Part shown: in pieces, positions 5,656 to 5,670 of the stretch
Position numbering within the stretch: the stretch's first letter is position 1
How the letters are laid out: each line of letters opens with the position of its first letter
DNA from: an uncultured Eggerthellaceae bacterium
GTDB taxonomy: Bacteria > Actinomycetota > Coriobacteriia > Coriobacteriales > Eggerthellaceae
Direction: 5' to 3'
NCBI GenBank assembly: GCA_902497215.1
Contig: CABVEH010000090.1
Location: forward strand, 1-5,670
DNA length: 5,670 nucleotides
Position numbers and translations under genes: made by a program
Notes under the pieces: generated by a model
Told to the model about the DNA's origin: nothing
Seen by the model: the letters and a program-made list of their open reading frames with translations, nothing else
The model's database searches: none

Positions 5656-5670
5656 CGTGACAGTGGGGTC

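Overview
The window is high-GC bacterial DNA with five intact protein genes. Several things point to an actinobacterial anaerobe of the Coriobacteriia, most likely Eggerthellaceae (an Eggerthella, Gordonibacter or Slackia relative): strong G/C preference at third codon positions, alanine-rich lipoproteins with Gram-positive-style signal peptides, a DGYD-type MFS carrier, and a short deformylase-like protein of a kind known from gut anaerobes. This placement is inference from style and protein families; no taxonomic marker gene is present.

Layout. Positions 1-306 are a gene-free leader with several short inverted repeats and a weak promoter candidate. A plus-strand MFS metabolite carrier (307-1989) follows and ends in a strong intrinsic terminator (2022-2049). 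Converging on it from the right is a two-gene minus-strand unit: a solute-binding lipoprotein (2893-3996), then 3 bases later an SsuC/TauC-type ABC permease (2152-2889). No ATPase gene accompanies them here. Positions 3997-4230 form a divergent promoter region. To its right, three plus-strand genes lie in series: a small thioredoxin with a CPHC active site (4231-4545), a peptide-deformylase-like protein (4620-5039) and a small lipoprotein of unknown function (5089-5655).

How the genes may work together. The left half is solute uptake by two unrelated routes, one secondary carrier and one ABC importer that would need an ATPase from elsewhere. The right half may be one transcription unit linking thiol chemistry, a possibly inactivated deformylase fold and an envelope lipoprotein, but the gaps of 74 and 49 bases leave co-transcription unproven.

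The most notable points are: the deformylase-like protein keeps its three metal ligands (C85, H129, H133) but has valine where the catalytic glutamate belongs (HVIDH); the thioredoxin carries the DsbA dipeptide CPHC, and glutamate replaces the usual buried aspartate; and the ABC importer has no linked ATPase. I saw no RNA gene, CRISPR array, insertion sequence or phage feature.
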